From the NCBI GenBank assembly GCA_037176705.1, contig CM073896.1:25370708-25434707 (forward strand): a stretch of 64,000 bases of DNA, written 5' to 3'. The position numbers and the translations under genes are program-made. Of the stretch, positions 23,246-35,342 are shown one piece after another (position 1 is the stretch's first letter; every line of letters starts with the position of its first letter). Source of the DNA: Molossus alvarezi (taxonomy: Eukaryota; Chordata; Mammalia; Chiroptera; Molossidae). Below the pieces are notes generated by a model. The model was not told the origin of the DNA. It saw nothing but the letters and a program-made list of their open reading frames with translations, and did no database searches.

Positions 23246-24205
23246 AGAACAACCCAGGACATGGAGAAGCAGCAGCTTATTGATACAGACCCCAGCCCCA
23301 TCTCCATCATTGAGGGGCAGGTGGGCGGCACCACTGAGGGCCAGAGCAGGCCTGAGGTGAGTGTGCCCACCTGGGGGTCTGGGGAACCAGCGCCCTTGGG
23401 CAGCTGGAAGGCTGCTCTGCTGGAGCAGCCAGGGCTCCGCCAGCCTCCAACCTGGGAGTCACTGAGTCTCCAGACGCTGTTCCTAAGTTTCAACTTCGAC
23501 CTGGAGCCTGATGCTTACATTCAACACACCAGGGTCCATGACTTGGAGCCCCAGGAGGCAGAGCCCAAGGGTGAGAAGGTGGGGCAGGTGGTGGTGGAAT
23601 GGGTGGGAAGTTCATGGGAGCTTATGGGGGCGAAGGGGTTGGTGGCAGACACACAGGGAGCACCCCCAAAGGCTGGCCAAGAGCAGAGACCGGCCTCAGA
23701 CCACCCAGCTGCTGGACTGCGGGCAGGGAGGGCATCCTGTGGTGGGTCCCCAGCTGTGGCTTCTCTGGAAGGTTTTGGCTCTGTTTGCCCTTGGAGTGCG
23801 GCATGCACATGCAAATGCAGGCACCTGGCTGATCTTTTCTTCTCTCGCACTCCAGCACCAGCCCAGGGGGCAGAGTCAGCTCCTACTTCACCCCCTCTCC
23901 TCCAAGCCCAGGAGCCTGACGCAGGGGCAGACCTGGGTGCCGCTCGAGACCTGGAGGGGTGTCCATCTCCAGCCGTGGTTCCTCCTCCAGCAGCCACTCC
24001 AGCCGCAGCAATGGAGCCGGGCCCGGCCTGCGCAGCCTCTGCTGACCTGGCTGAGGCCCCAGCACCCCTGCCCGGAGAGTCCTCCCTGGAGCCGGCCCTG
24101 GTTCCTGACACAGAGGAGGAGCCGCCTCCCAGAGATGGGTCAGGGCCACACCCAGAGCCCCTTGTGTCTGCTCGCCCTCTCCCACCCGAGGAATTTGACA
24201 TTTTT
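23246..24205 (+). pseudogene. RALGDS-like duplicated gene fragment (REM end plus Pro/Ala linker)
   Basis: RALGDS is a guanine-nucleotide exchange factor for Ral GTPases. The frame at 23,240-24,349 contains, in the order I recall for the end of its REM domain, an LGSW motif, QPP, an LQTL, DLE and EPQEAEPK. It then has a donor AAGG|GTGAGA at 23,571, an acceptor (pyrimidine tract, CTCCAG) ending at 23,855, and a proline/alanine-rich linker of about 115 residues. Splicing these keeps the frame. An upstream block 23,246-23,356 also has a clean acceptor (CATTGCAG) and donor (GAG|GTGAGT). Coding character ends near 24,205 without the RasGEF catalytic domain, so a working exchange factor is impossible from this copy. 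Introns imply DNA-level duplication, not retrocopying. The family call rests on motif order from memory. Confidence 0.45.
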
Positions 24206-24384
24206 CTTTTATGTCTTTTCATTGTGATGGCTCTCTTTACTCCGCTGCGGGATTCAGTTTTTCTTTTTTTAATTTCTATTATTAGGGTTTTGGGGGTGGG
24301 TCCTTTCTTCTTTCTTTCTTTTCTTACCCTCTGTTTTTCAATGGCATAATTATTTTTAAGTAATAAATAAAAATTATTGTCTAT

Positions 24385-24630
24385 ATTTTAAAGTGTGCCA
24401 TTCCTGAGCGTGAAGTACCCCCACGGGCTGTGCAGGCATCACCACCGTCTCGTTGCAGGATGTTCCATCTCCCCAAAAAGGAACCCCGCCCCAACAGTCC
24501 TCACCCCCTCCTCCTGCTCCTGGGGACCCCCGATCTGCTTCCTGTCTCTGCTCCTTCACCTGTTCTGGATGTTTCCTCTAAACAGAATCTTGTAATAGGT
24601 GCCATTTGTTTTCACTCACATTTTTTTTGT
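24385..24630 (+). mobile_element. L1M-type 3' fragment in right arm
   Basis: Plus-strand text 'gcaggcatcaccaccgtc', 'ccccaaaaaggaaccccg' and 'gttctggatgtttcctcta' matches old-L1 3' sequence and mirrors 20,826-21,075. Confidence 0.65.
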
Positions 24631-26164
24631 TTGCTTGTTTTTATTTAAAATAGCATTTTTGTTATTTGAACGAGAAATCCCAGCTTTTCTCATGTCCCTG
24701 CTGTGGAACACAGGCCATTTCTGATTTTTTACTTTCTTCCTTGTGCTGAAGGGAACATGTAAATACCACAAGTGCCTACCTGGTGACTCACTGAGAACCC
24801 ACTACATATAACTCACATTCAGATAGAAGCTCTTTCAGTGACTGAGTCTAACAGGCAGGCAGCAGGAGAAATGGATCTCAGAGTGCCTTGAGCCTTTGGC
24901 TGACCTGGCCCCCTGCTCAGTACTGGTGGAAGCTAAGCTTAGTACACAACTTGGCCCCTCACACATGTACCCAGGCCCACGGAAGGCAGCCACAAACTAT
25001 GGATTGCTAGTTCCAAAGAGGTAGCCCCAGGCTGGTCAAAGGCAGCATCTTAGATTGAACTGCACCGGAGTCTCTTCCAAAGGCTTCAGAACCCACACAC
25101 CTGATGGTGGTCTTCAGACCATTTCAGAGCATGACCAAAATAATTCTGCAAGCAGCACACTGGAAGGGAAAACATGGCCAGCACTAGACCATGGTGGGGT
25201 GAACTCTGCTTTGTGGGGTCAATCTTTATCAGCAGCTAGTACACTGAGGTTTGGGTCAGTCTTTATATTCAGCCACCCTGAGTTCAATGCCACCTATCGA
25301 CATGACAACAGCAATCAACACTCAGTGACAACAGGAAGGTTCTCATAACCCACACAAGAGATATTCCTTGAGCTACCAGGGAGATTGCACCACAGACCTA
25401 CAGGGCACCTACTACATAAGGTCACCACACCAAGAGTAGCAGACATAGCATATCTGCCTAATACAGAAACAAATACAGAGAGCACCAAAAATGAAAAGAC
25501 AAAGAGGCATACCCCAAATAAAGGAACAAGATAAATCCCCAGAAAAACAACTAAATGAAATAGAGGCAAGTAGTCTACCAGATACAAAGTTCTAAACGAT
25601 AGCTATAAGAATGCTCTAGAAACCTAGGAGAATGTATGAACTCAGTGAAAAGTTAAACAAAGAGACGGTAAGCATAAAAAGGAACATAAAAACCAAGAAA
25701 AAGAACAAATCAAAGTAAAGAATACAATATCTGAAATGAACAATACTCCATAAGGATTCAATAGCAGAACAGATGATGCAGAGAATTGAATCAGATATTT
25801 GAAAGAAGAGGTGGCACAAAACAAAAAACAAACAAATAATCAAAAAAAAAAAAAACACACACAGGGCAACAAAAAGAAAAAGGAATGTAAAAACATGAAG
25901 ATAGTTTAAGGGACCTCTGCAACAACATATGCATAATATCTGCATCCTATGAGTACATGAAAGACAACAGAGAGAGCAGGGGATTCAGAACCTATTAGAA
26001 GTAATAGAAACTGAAACTTCCATACCCTGGAGAAGGGATTAGAAATACTGGTCAAGGAAATGCAAAGATTCCCCAAGAAGAAAAACACAAACAGGCCAAC
26101 GTCAAGACACATCATAATTAGAATAAATGCCAGAGGTTAAAAACAAAGATAACCTCTTAATAGC

Positions 26165-26185
26165 GGGGGGGGGGGGGGGGGGGGG
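26165..26185 (+). repeat. Poly(G) run of 21
   Basis: Uninterrupted G homopolymer within the ORF1 remnant of the old L1, replacing coding sequence just before the 'gatagttacctacaaggg' block. Confidence 0.95.
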
Positions 26186-26547
26186 AGATAGTTACCTACA
26201 AGGGAGCTCCCAGAAGACTGTCAGTTGATTACTCAACAGAAGCATTTCAGGCCAAAAGACATTGGCATGAAATATTCAAAGTGATGAAAATCAAGGACTT
26301 ACAATCAGGACTACTCTACCCAGCAAGGCTATTGTTTAAAATGCAAGGAGAAATAAAGAGCTTGCCAGAAAAGAAAAGGCTAAAGGAGTTAATTATCACC
26401 AAACCAGTATTATAGAAATGATAAAGGGCCTTCTTTAAGAAGAAAGAAAAAAAAGAAACAAAATTATAAAGAATAAAATGAAAAAATTGGTATCTATCAA
26501 TAATCACTTTTAATGAAATTGGATTAGGTGCTCCAATCAAAAGATAA

Positions 26548-27340
26548 TAAGCTCAATACCAAAAAGAAAACCATCCAATTTAAAAATGGGCTAAAGACCT
26601 GAATAGACACTTCTCCAAAGAGGACATACAAATGCCAATAGACATATGAAGAGATGCTCATGGTAACTAATCATTAGAGAAATGCAAATTAAAACCACAT
26701 TGATATATCACGTCACACCTGTCATAATAGCTATCATCCATAAATCAACAAACAAGTTTTGGCGAGGATGTAGAGAAAAGGGAATCTTTATGCACTGTTG
26801 GTGGAAATGCTGATTGGTGAAGCCACTGTGGAAAGCAGTATGGAGATACTTCAAAAAATTAAAAATGAAACTGCCTATGACCCAGCGATTCCACTTCTTG
26901 GAATTTATCTGAAGAAAACTGAAATCAATTCAAAAGAATATATGCACTCCTATGTTCATTGCAGTGTTATTTACAATAGCCAAGATTTGAAAGTGGTTCA
27001 AGTGTCCATCAGTAGATGAGTGTATAAACAAGCCATGATACATTTAGGCAACAGCATACTATTTGACTGTAAAAAATAAGAATAATTTACCCTTTGTGAC
27101 AGCAGGGATGGACCTGGAGAACATTATGCCAAGTGAAGTAAGCCAGTCAGAGAAAGGCAAGTACTATATGTTTACTCACATGTGGAATCTAATGAACAAA
27201 CTGTACTAACAAGCAAAATAAAGAAAAACATAGATAGAGAGTAGGCTGACAGCTCTGGGGGAGGGGTTGAGGGGTTGAGGGATTGAACAGAAAAGTAAAG
27301 AAGACAATAGTTAGCTGAATGGACAATAAAATAAGAGCTG
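26548..27340 (+). mobile_element. Nested 5'-truncated L1 3' end
   Basis: Sits inside the endonuclease coding region of the surrounding L1, which resumes after 27,595. It holds the last part of ORF2 (LLGIYLKKTEINSKEY and related text, open at 26,798-27,019) and a 3'UTR with a G-rich stretch (27,255-27,285). The tail is short and A-rich. Confidence 0.8.
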
Positions 27341-27341
27341 C

Positions 27342-27594
27342 ACTGGCCAGTTTGGCTCAATGGTTTAGCCTCGACCCATGGACTGAAGGGTCTCAGGTTC
27401 AATTTCAGTCAAGAGCATGTACCTGGGTTGCAGGTTTGATCCCCAGCCCTAGAGGGAGTTGTTCTGAAGGCAACCAATAGATGTGTCTCTCTCACATCAA
27501 TGTTTCTCTCTTTCTCCCCCTCCCTCCCTTCCACCCTCTCTGATAATCAATGGAAAAGATAACTTTGGGTGAGGATAAACAAAAAAAAGAAAGC
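27342..27594 (+). mobile_element. Ves SINE, plus strand
   Basis: Head 'actggccagtttggctcaat', middle 'ggttgcaggtttgatcccc', CT-rich block, tail 'actttgggtgaggataaac'. It is inserted at the end of the nested L1 tail. Confidence 0.88.
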
Positions 27595-28878
27595 AAGACC
27601 CATGATATATGCTGCCCACAAGATACTCACATCGGAATGAAAGATACACATAGAGTGAAAGAAATAGGATAGAAAAAGATATTTCAGACAAATAAAAGAA
27701 CAAATAAACACAAAATCTGGGTTGGCAATACTTATATCAGAAGAAATAGACTTTAAAACAAAGGCTATAATAAGAGACAAAGAAGGACATTACACATTAC
27801 TAAAGTAATAAAACCAACAAAAGAATACATTTTATAGACATATATGCACTCAGTATAGGAGCAATGCTACAGTCATAGTAGATGATTTTAACACCTCATT
27901 GACATCAATGTATAGATTATCCAAACAAAAATTCAACAAGAAACATCAGCCTTAAACAATACACTAGACCACATAGATTCCATTGATATTTTCAGAACAA
28001 TTCACTCCAAAGCAATATAATATACATTGTTTTCACATGCACATGGAACATTTTCTAGAATAGATCACTAACATGTTTTGGACACAAAACAAGTCTCAAT
28101 AAACTTAAGAATATTTAAATCACATCAAGCATGTTCTCTGACCAAATGGTAGAAAAATAAATATTAATTACAAGAAAATAACTGAAAAACACACAAAAAA
28201 ATGGAGTCTAAATAACAGCTTACTTAAAAATGAATGGGTTAACTATGAGATCAAGGAAGAACTCCAAAGGTACCTTGAGACAGATAAAAATTAAAAGACA
28301 ACAGTCCAAAATCTATGGGACACAGCAAGAGCAGTCTTAAGAGGAAAATTCATACCAATATAAGCCTACCTCAAGAAATAAGAAAAGGGCCAAGTAAACA
28401 AGTTAACTTTACACCTAAAAATTGAGAAAAAGTTAAACAAAGTCCCAAGTGAGTAAAGGCAAAGAAATAATAAAAATCAAAGAGGAAATAAAGAGCTCTA
28501 AAAAAAAAACAACCAAAAAACCCAACAATATATCAATGAAACCAAGAACTATTTTTTTAAAGCAAAAAACAAGAATAACAAACCTTTTACTAGACTCACC
28601 AAGAAAAAAAGAAAGAGGACACAAATAATATCAATAATCAAAGATAAGTAACAACCGACACAGAAACACAAAGGCTTATAAGAAAACATTATGACTAACT
28701 CTATGCCAACAATTTGGACAATCTGGGGGCGGAAAATGGCTAAATTCCTAGAAACATACAATCTCCCAAGACTGAGTCAAGAAGAAACAGAACATTTGAA
28801 CACACTGATTACAACAAATGAAACTGAAGCAGTAATAAAAAAAAATAAAAAATAAAAAAAATAAAACAAAAACCTGCC

Positions 28879-29099
28879 AAAGCCCAGGCCTGGTGGCACA
28901 GTTGGTTGGAGCATCATCCTGTATAACAAAAAGCTGCAGGTTCAGTTCCCAGTCAGGGAACATAACTAGGTTGTAGATTCGATCCCTCGTTGGGGAATAT
29001 GTGGAATGCAACTGATCAATGTTCTTCTCTCCCTCTCTCTCTCCCTTCCTCTCTCTGAAAATTAATAGAAACATATCTTTAGGTGATGATTTAAAAAAC
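28879..29099 (+). mobile_element. Ves SINE with 11-bp target duplication
   Basis: Flanked by AAAAACCTGCC at 28,868-28,878 and 29,100-29,110. The duplicated site is L1 ORF2 coding sequence just before the PGPDGF motif, which resumes at 29,111. Confidence 0.92.
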
Positions 29100-29565
29100 A
29101 AAAACCTGCCCAGACACAAAAATCCAGGACCTGATGGCTTCAAAGGTAAATTTGACCAAACATGCAAAGAAGAACCAACACCTTTCTCAAACTATTCCAC
29201 AAAATCCAAGAGCAGGAAAAACTCCCAAGCTCATTTTACAAGGCCAGTACTATCCAAATTCCAAAACCAGATAAAGACATTACGAAGAAAAAAATAATTA
29301 ACCAATACCCTTGATGAACATAGATGTAAAAGTCATCAACAAAATATCAGTGAACCTAATCCAACAATACATTAAAAAGATCAGAAATCATAATCCAGTG
29401 GGATTTATTCCTGGGATGCAAGGTTGGTACAATATCCATAAATCAATTAACATGATACACCTCGAAAGCAAAATGAAGGGAAAAAACATGATCATATCAA
29501 CAGATGCGGAGAAAGTTCTTGACAAAATCTATCACCCATTTATGATATTAAAAAATGTACTTCTT

Positions 29566-32440
29566 GTGTAGGGTGTAAGTTGATGATCTAGTTTCATTTT
29601 TCTGCAGGTAGCTGTCCAATTTTTCCAGCCCCATTTATTAAAGAGGCTGTCCTTACTCCACTGTATGCTCTTGCCACCTTTGTCAAATATTAATTGAGCA
29701 TATTGCCTTGGGTCCATTTCTGGGTTCTCTGTTCTGTTCCACTGGTCCATATGCCTGTTCTTGTTCCAGTACCAGGCAGTTTTGATTACAGTGGCTTTGT
29801 AGTATAACCTGAAATGTGGTAATGTGATCCCTTCTACTTTGTTCTTCTTTTTCAAGATTGCTGTGGCTATTTGAGGTCTTTTTTGGTTCCATATGAACTT
29901 TTGAAGTATTTGTTCTAGTTCTGTAAAGTATATCATTGGTATTTGTTGGGGATTGCATTGAATCTATAGATTGTTTTGGGTAGTATGGACATTTTAATTA
30001 TGTTAATTCTTCCAATCCATGAATAAGGTATGTGCTTCCACTTTTTTATATCTTCCTCTATTTCTTATTTCAATGACCTGTAGTTTTCTGCAAAAAGGTC
30101 CTTTGTTTCTTTGGTTTATTCCTAGGTATCTTAATTTTTGCCACAATGATAAATGGGATTGTTTTCTTAGTTTCTCTTTCTGTAAGTTCATCATTGGTGT
30201 ATAAGAATGCCATCAATTTCTTGATGTTAATTTTGTATCCTGCTACTTAATAAATTTATTTATTAAGTCTAGAAGATATTTGATGGAGTCTTTGGGATTT
30301 TCTACATATAATATCATGTCATCTGCAAAAAATGACAGTTTAATTTCCTCCTTTCCAATTTGGAGTGCTTTTATTTTTTCTTCCTGTCTGATTGCTGTGG
30401 CTAAGACTTCCAGTACTATGTTAAATAAAAGTGTTAAAAGTGGGCATCCTTGCCTTGTTCCTCTTCTTAAGAGCAATGCTTTTAATTTTTGCCCATTGTT
30501 TATGATGTTGGCTGTAGGTCTTTCATATATGGCCTCTATTATGTCAAGATATGATCCCTCTATTCCCACATTGCTAAGCATTTTTATCAAAAAAGGATGC
30601 TGGATTTTGTCAAAGGCTTTTCAGCATCTATTGATATGATCATGTGGTTTTTATTCTTCATTTTATTTATGTGGTGTATCACATTTATCGATTTGTGAAT
30701 ATTGTATCAGCCTTGCATCCCTGGGATGAATCCCACTTGGTCATGGTGAATAATTGTTTTGATGTATTGTTGGATCCAATTTGCTAGTATTTTGTTCAAG
30801 ATTTTGGCATCTATGTTCATCAGGAATATTGGCCTGTGGTTTTCTTTCTTTGTAGTGTCTTTTTCTAATTTTTGAATTAGAATTATGCTGGCCTCATAGA
30901 ATGAGTTTGGAAGTCTTCCTTCTTCTTGAATTTTTTGAAATAATTTGAGGAGAATGGGTGTTAGTTCTTCTTTGAATGTTTGGTAAAACTCCCCCGTGAA
31001 ACCATTCAGGGCTGCGCTTTTGTTTGCTGGGAAAGTCTTGATTACCTCTTCAATTTCCTTAGTTGTTATTGGTCTGTTCAAGATTTCTATCTCTTCCCGG
31101 TCCAGTTTTGGGAGACTATGTGTTTCTAGAAAATGGTCCATTTCGCTTAGATTGTTGAATTTGTTACCATATAATTGTTCATAGAAGTTGTTAACTATTT
31201 TTTGTATTTCTGTGCTGTCAGTTGTTACTTCTCCTCTTTCATTTCTGATTTTGTGTATTTGGTTTTCTCTCTCTGTGTTTCTTAGTGAGTCTAGCTAAGG
31301 TTCCATCAATCTTGTTTATCTTTTCAAAAAAACAGCTCTTTGTTTCATTTCCTTTGAATTGTTTTTTTGGAGTATATGTCATTTATTTCTGCTCTGATCC
31401 TTACTATTTCCTTCCTTCTACTTGCTCTGAGTGTTTTTGTTTGTTTGTTTGTTTGTTTGTTTGCTCTCTAGTTCTTTAAATTGTGAGGTTATATAGTCTA
31501 TTGGAAATTTTTCTTGCTTCTTGAGGTAGGCCTGTAGTGCTATGAGCTTCCCTCTCAGAACTGCTTTCATTGCATCCCATAGATTTTGTGTTGTTGTGTG
31601 TTCATTTTATTGGTTTCCAGGAAGTTTTAATTTCTTCTTTGATCTCCTCGCAAATCCATTTGTTGTTTAATAACATGTTATTTAGCTTCCATGTGTTCAA
31701 ATTCTTTGCATGTTCTTGTTGCAATTGATTTCTAGTTTCATGCCATTGTGATCTGAGAAGATGCTTGATATGATTTCAATCTTCTTGAACTTGTAGAGTC
31801 TTAGTTTGTGCCCTAACATGTGGTCTATTTTTGAGAATGTCCCATGTGCACATGAGAAGAATGTGAATTCTGTAGTTTTGGGGCGTAATTCTCTGTAGAT
31901 ATCTATTAAATCCATTTGGTCTAGTGCTTCATTTAGAGTCTCTGTTTCCTTGCTGATTTTTTGTCTAGAGGATCTATCCAGTAATGTCAGCGGGGTGTTG
32001 AAGTCCCCTGCTATGATTGTATTGCTATCGATTTCTCCTTGGAAGTCCTCCAGAAGATTTTTAATATATTTTGGTGCTCCTATATTTGGTGCATATATGT
32101 TTATCAAGGTTATATCTTCCTGTTGGATAGATCCTTTCAATATTATGTAGTGGCCTTCTTTGTCTCTAGCTATGACCTTCATTTTGAAATCTGTTTTATC
32201 AGATATGAGTATTGCTACCCCAGCTTTTTTTTCCTTTCCATTTGCTTGGAATATTTTTTCCCATCCCTTGACTTTCAACCTATGTGAGTCTTGTTGTGAG
32301 GTGGGTGTCTTGTAAACAACATATAGATAAGTCATGCTTTCTTATCCAATCAACTACTCTGTGTTTTTTTATGGGAGCATTCAGTCCATTTACATTTAAG
32401 GTGATTATTGATATGTACTTATTTATTGCCATTTTTGTTT
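29566..32440 (-). pseudogene. L1 ORF2 pseudogene, C-terminus missing
   Basis: Decayed frame of the L1 endonuclease/reverse transcriptase. Open pieces in order are: 32,335-31,697, endonuclease with IYAPN, GDFN and SDH; 31,141-30,707, RT start with VGFIPGMQG; 30,590-30,243, RT core with GTRQGCPL and intact FFADDM; and 29,936-29,532, thumb and beyond, ending in [10 protein letters not shown] at the truncation. At least four stops or frameshifts separate them. A TTTG microsatellite expansion (31,433-31,471) lies in the linker. Unlike the copies at 352 and 5064, this one reads MLLNN at the place of the shared stop. Confidence 0.9.
31433..31471. repeat. (TTTG)n microsatellite within L1 ORF2
   Basis: About nine tandem TTTG units that interrupt the L1 coding text. 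Confidence 0.95.
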
Positions 32441-32486
32441 AGTGTGGTTCTATTTTTCTTCCTATTTCTCCTTCTAAGTACAGCAC

Positions 32487-33400
32487 TCCTTTTAACATTT
32501 CTTGCAGTGCTGGTTTGGTGCTAATGTATTTCTTTAGCCTTTTTTTTTTTTTTTTTCTGGGAAGCTCTTTATTTGACCTTCTATTTTGAATGATAGCCTT
32601 GCTGGGTAGAGTAGTCTTGGATTTAGATCTTTGTTTTTCATGATCTTGATTACCTCATGCCATTCTTTTCTAGCCTGTAGTGTTTCTGTTCAGAAATCAG
32701 CTGAGAGGCTTATGAGGTTTCCTTTGTAGATTACCTGTTGCTTATCTCTTGCTGCTTTTAGGATTCTCTCTTTGTCTTTAATTTTTGGCATTTTGATTTC
32801 TATGTGTCTTGGTGTGGGCCTGTTTGAGTTCTTCTTACTTGAGGCTCTCTGTGCTTCTTGAACTTGAATGCCTTCTTCCTTCACCAAATTAGGGAAGTTT
32901 TCTGTCACTATTTCTTCAAATATATTCTCTAACTCTTGCTCATTTTCTTCTTCTTTGGGGACTGCTATGATGTGAATGTTATTATGTTTCCAGTTGTCCC
33001 ATAGTTCTCTTAAGCTGCCTTCCTGTTTTTTAATCGTTTTTTTCTTTTGGTTTTCTGATTGGTTGTTTTTTTCTACCCTATCTTCTAATTCACTGATCCG
33101 GTCTTCAGTTTTCTCTACTCTGCTATTTAGAATTTCCAATGTGTTGTTTATTTCTGATATGTCATTCTTCATTTCTTCTTGGTGGTTTTTAATTTCCAAT
33201 TGGTTAATTTTTAACATTTCTATGTTTTTACTCATGGTGCTCATGTCCTTACACATGCTGTTGAGCTTCCTCAAGATCATGGCTCTGAATTCTAGTTCTG
33301 TTAATTTGTTTAACTGCACCTCATTTATCTCATTTTTGGTAGAGGTTTCTTGTTCTTTTGTTTGGCTTTTGTTTCTGTGTTTCACCATTTTGTCTATCAC
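32487..33400 (-). pseudogene. L1 ORF1 pseudogene, nearly intact
   Basis: A 236-codon uninterrupted frame (33,400-32,690) covers the N-terminus (MIDKMVKHRNKSQ), the coiled coil (EKTEDRISELEDRVEKNNQ), the RRM-like core (LRELWDNWKHNNIHIIAVPK) and most of the C-terminal domain (ILKAARDKQQVIYKGN). A single TGA at 32,692-32,690 follows SADF, where the family has TCA. Beyond it the frame continues (TETLQAR...KPALQEML) to about 32,487, but the usual stop codon after the last LKG residues is also changed. This is the best-preserved ORF1 in the window. Confidence 0.88.
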
Positions 33401-34183
33401 AGTGGGCTTTGGAGCCTGCCAAACTTTCCCCGTGGGTGTTGGTGTTCTGCTGTTTGTGTCTCCTTCTCCTAGGTTTGGATGAGCCTGGGAGGACCCACAT
33501 TAAATGCCACTGTCAAGTCTTACTTTCCTGGTTAGGGCTGCTAGCCCAGGGATGGTACCGCTATCTTCTAGCTTTTGGCCTGGAGTCTATCGGTAGTCTT
33601 ATCTGAAGAGCCTTGGCTTCTCAGTTGAATGAAAAACTCCCTCAGGTGCTCAGTGTAAGGGGATTTCCGGAGGGTGGGGGCCGATGCTGATTGTTAATGG
33701 GCCTCCATTTGCATTTCAATGGCCACCAGGTGGGGTTGAATCTCCAATGGAGAGGCCACTGCCTCTCCCCAGAGCCCTGTAAAGGAGTAAGATGACCTGC
33801 GTGGCCGCAACTCAGCAAAAGCTCTGAGCGCCCTCCAAATCCCTAGTGTCCCCACACAGTTCCAGTCCAGTCTGCCCTCCCTCTGCTGGAGCCCAAGTTG
33901 AGTGGCTGTGGCTGTTTTAGCCTCTGTGCTGGCTCTGCGCTGTGGAGCTGCTTGGGAGTTTAACCCTAAGGTGCTGCTCCCAGCTAAGGCTGCTGCAGAC
34001 AGTGGGCTCCCAGCCACCCTCTCACATCTCTGCAAGCCTACCAGGTTTGAGTCAGTGTCCCTGGTTATGTGGTCCTCCAAGCTGCTTTTCTGTTGCTTTT
34101 TCCTGATGATTTGTCTTTATTCTTGTTGTAATTCCGGTTCGGTCCTGGGAGATGGTCTGTGTAGCCACCATCTTGGAATCTAC

Positions 34184-35342
34184 AATTTGAGAATATTAAT
34201 CTAAGACATGGTGTCAGAACATTTTTGGTTGTAGACCCTTAATAGTTCAAAAATATATGCATGTCCACCACACAATATGTAGATCTTAAAAATAAAATGC
34301 ATGTTCTTCTGTCAGTGAATAAGTACTTAAATATTTTTAGGTAAAAATGTAAATAGAAGTTCAAATATATGTTTACCATACTACTTTTGAATATATTCTA
34401 GATTCTCATTGTGGAAAAATGATTCTTGAGAATACCTCCTCACTTGATTAAAGTATATAAACAAAAACACTATAGCAAACAACATACTAATAAATAAATC
34501 ATAGTGACAGTCCTTTTAAAATAGGAAAAAAAGCAATAATATATGTTATTATATATTGTACCAGAAGTTCTAGTGTGTGGGTTAAGACAAAAAAGATATT
34601 AAATCTATAAGGTATGGAATTTTGAAATAAATGACAAAGTTCTCAGTATTTACCTAGTATTGGATTGTCTTCCTATGAAACCAAGAGAACTTAGAAAATT
34701 ATTGGTTTTAATATGATAGTTCAATAAAGTAATGATCTTATTGAATTTAAATTTGATGTGTAAAAACTAATTGGATTCTTATACAGGTTAGAAAATATAT
34801 TTTTAAAGAAATAGTTCTTACAGTTGTTAAAAAGAAAAAAGCTAACATATGTCTGAATAAACCAATCAGATACTCTAGACACTTTATTAAAAATATTTGA
34901 ACCTTATATAAACTGAGAGCTATATAGTGTAATAAATAGGAAAACTTGACATTGTAAATATTTTAATTCTCCTCAATCTAAAATGTAATTTAAAATTTTT
35001 TTGTTTTATATTTGGTCAATTAACAACCTGATTTCCAGGTTTACATGGATAAATAATGGGGAAAAAGTAGCTGAAATGTCCCTGAAGTAGAATGGTGGAG
35101 TCATAAAGCTATAGTAATTTAACTATAGTAAATAAGACATTTTATTATTAATGCAAGACTACACAGACATATTCTCAAAATATATGATTAAGTCAGAGAG
35201 ATCAGAGAAATACACAAATATGGAAATGTTTTATTTCACAGAAATTAGATAACTCAATTAAGTGAAGAAAAGATAAAGTATTTTATTTTGGGCAGTTGAT
35301 TCTGGGACAATTGATTCATCATTTTGGGGAAAAATAATTCCC
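34184..35342. other. AT-rich non-coding stretch, no gene seen
   Basis: No supported gene or repeat; only very short open frames. Confidence 0.5.

Larger units (their letters stand above)
24790..29565 (+). mobile_element. Old plus-strand L1, nested insertions, 3' end missing
   Basis: More diverged than the other long L1s. A 5'UTR-like part (about 24,790-25,420) is followed by a degraded ORF1 region (25,420-26,430; the C-terminal phrase 'cctacaagggagctccc' is clear). ORF2 endonuclease text follows (26,486-26,547 and 27,595-28,240, with the linker beyond). The reverse transcriptase start is readable at 29,311-29,571 ([19 protein letters not shown]). It ends abruptly near 29,565, before the FADD motif. 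Insertions: a nested L1 tail (26,548-27,340) and two Ves SINEs. Many stops and frameshifts; inactive. Confidence 0.8.
29560..34183 (-). mobile_element. Minus-strand L1, 5' end present, 3' end missing
   Basis: Read right to left it has a GC-rich 5'UTR (34,183-33,401, starting with the 'aagatggtggctacacagacc' type of text), ORF1 (33,400 to about 32,487), and ORF2 to about 29,566. The last few hundred ORF2 codons, the 3'UTR and the poly(A) are absent. It abuts the old plus-strand L1, which has also lost its 3' end. It is less diverged than that neighbour and close to the L1 at 2551-8501. No target duplication can be assigned. Confidence 0.9.

Noticed and set aside
23521..24222. Antisense 233-codon frame and a second 238-codon sense frame
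   Set aside because: Shadows of the Pro/Ala-rich linker frame; GC-rich DNA keeps several frames open at once.
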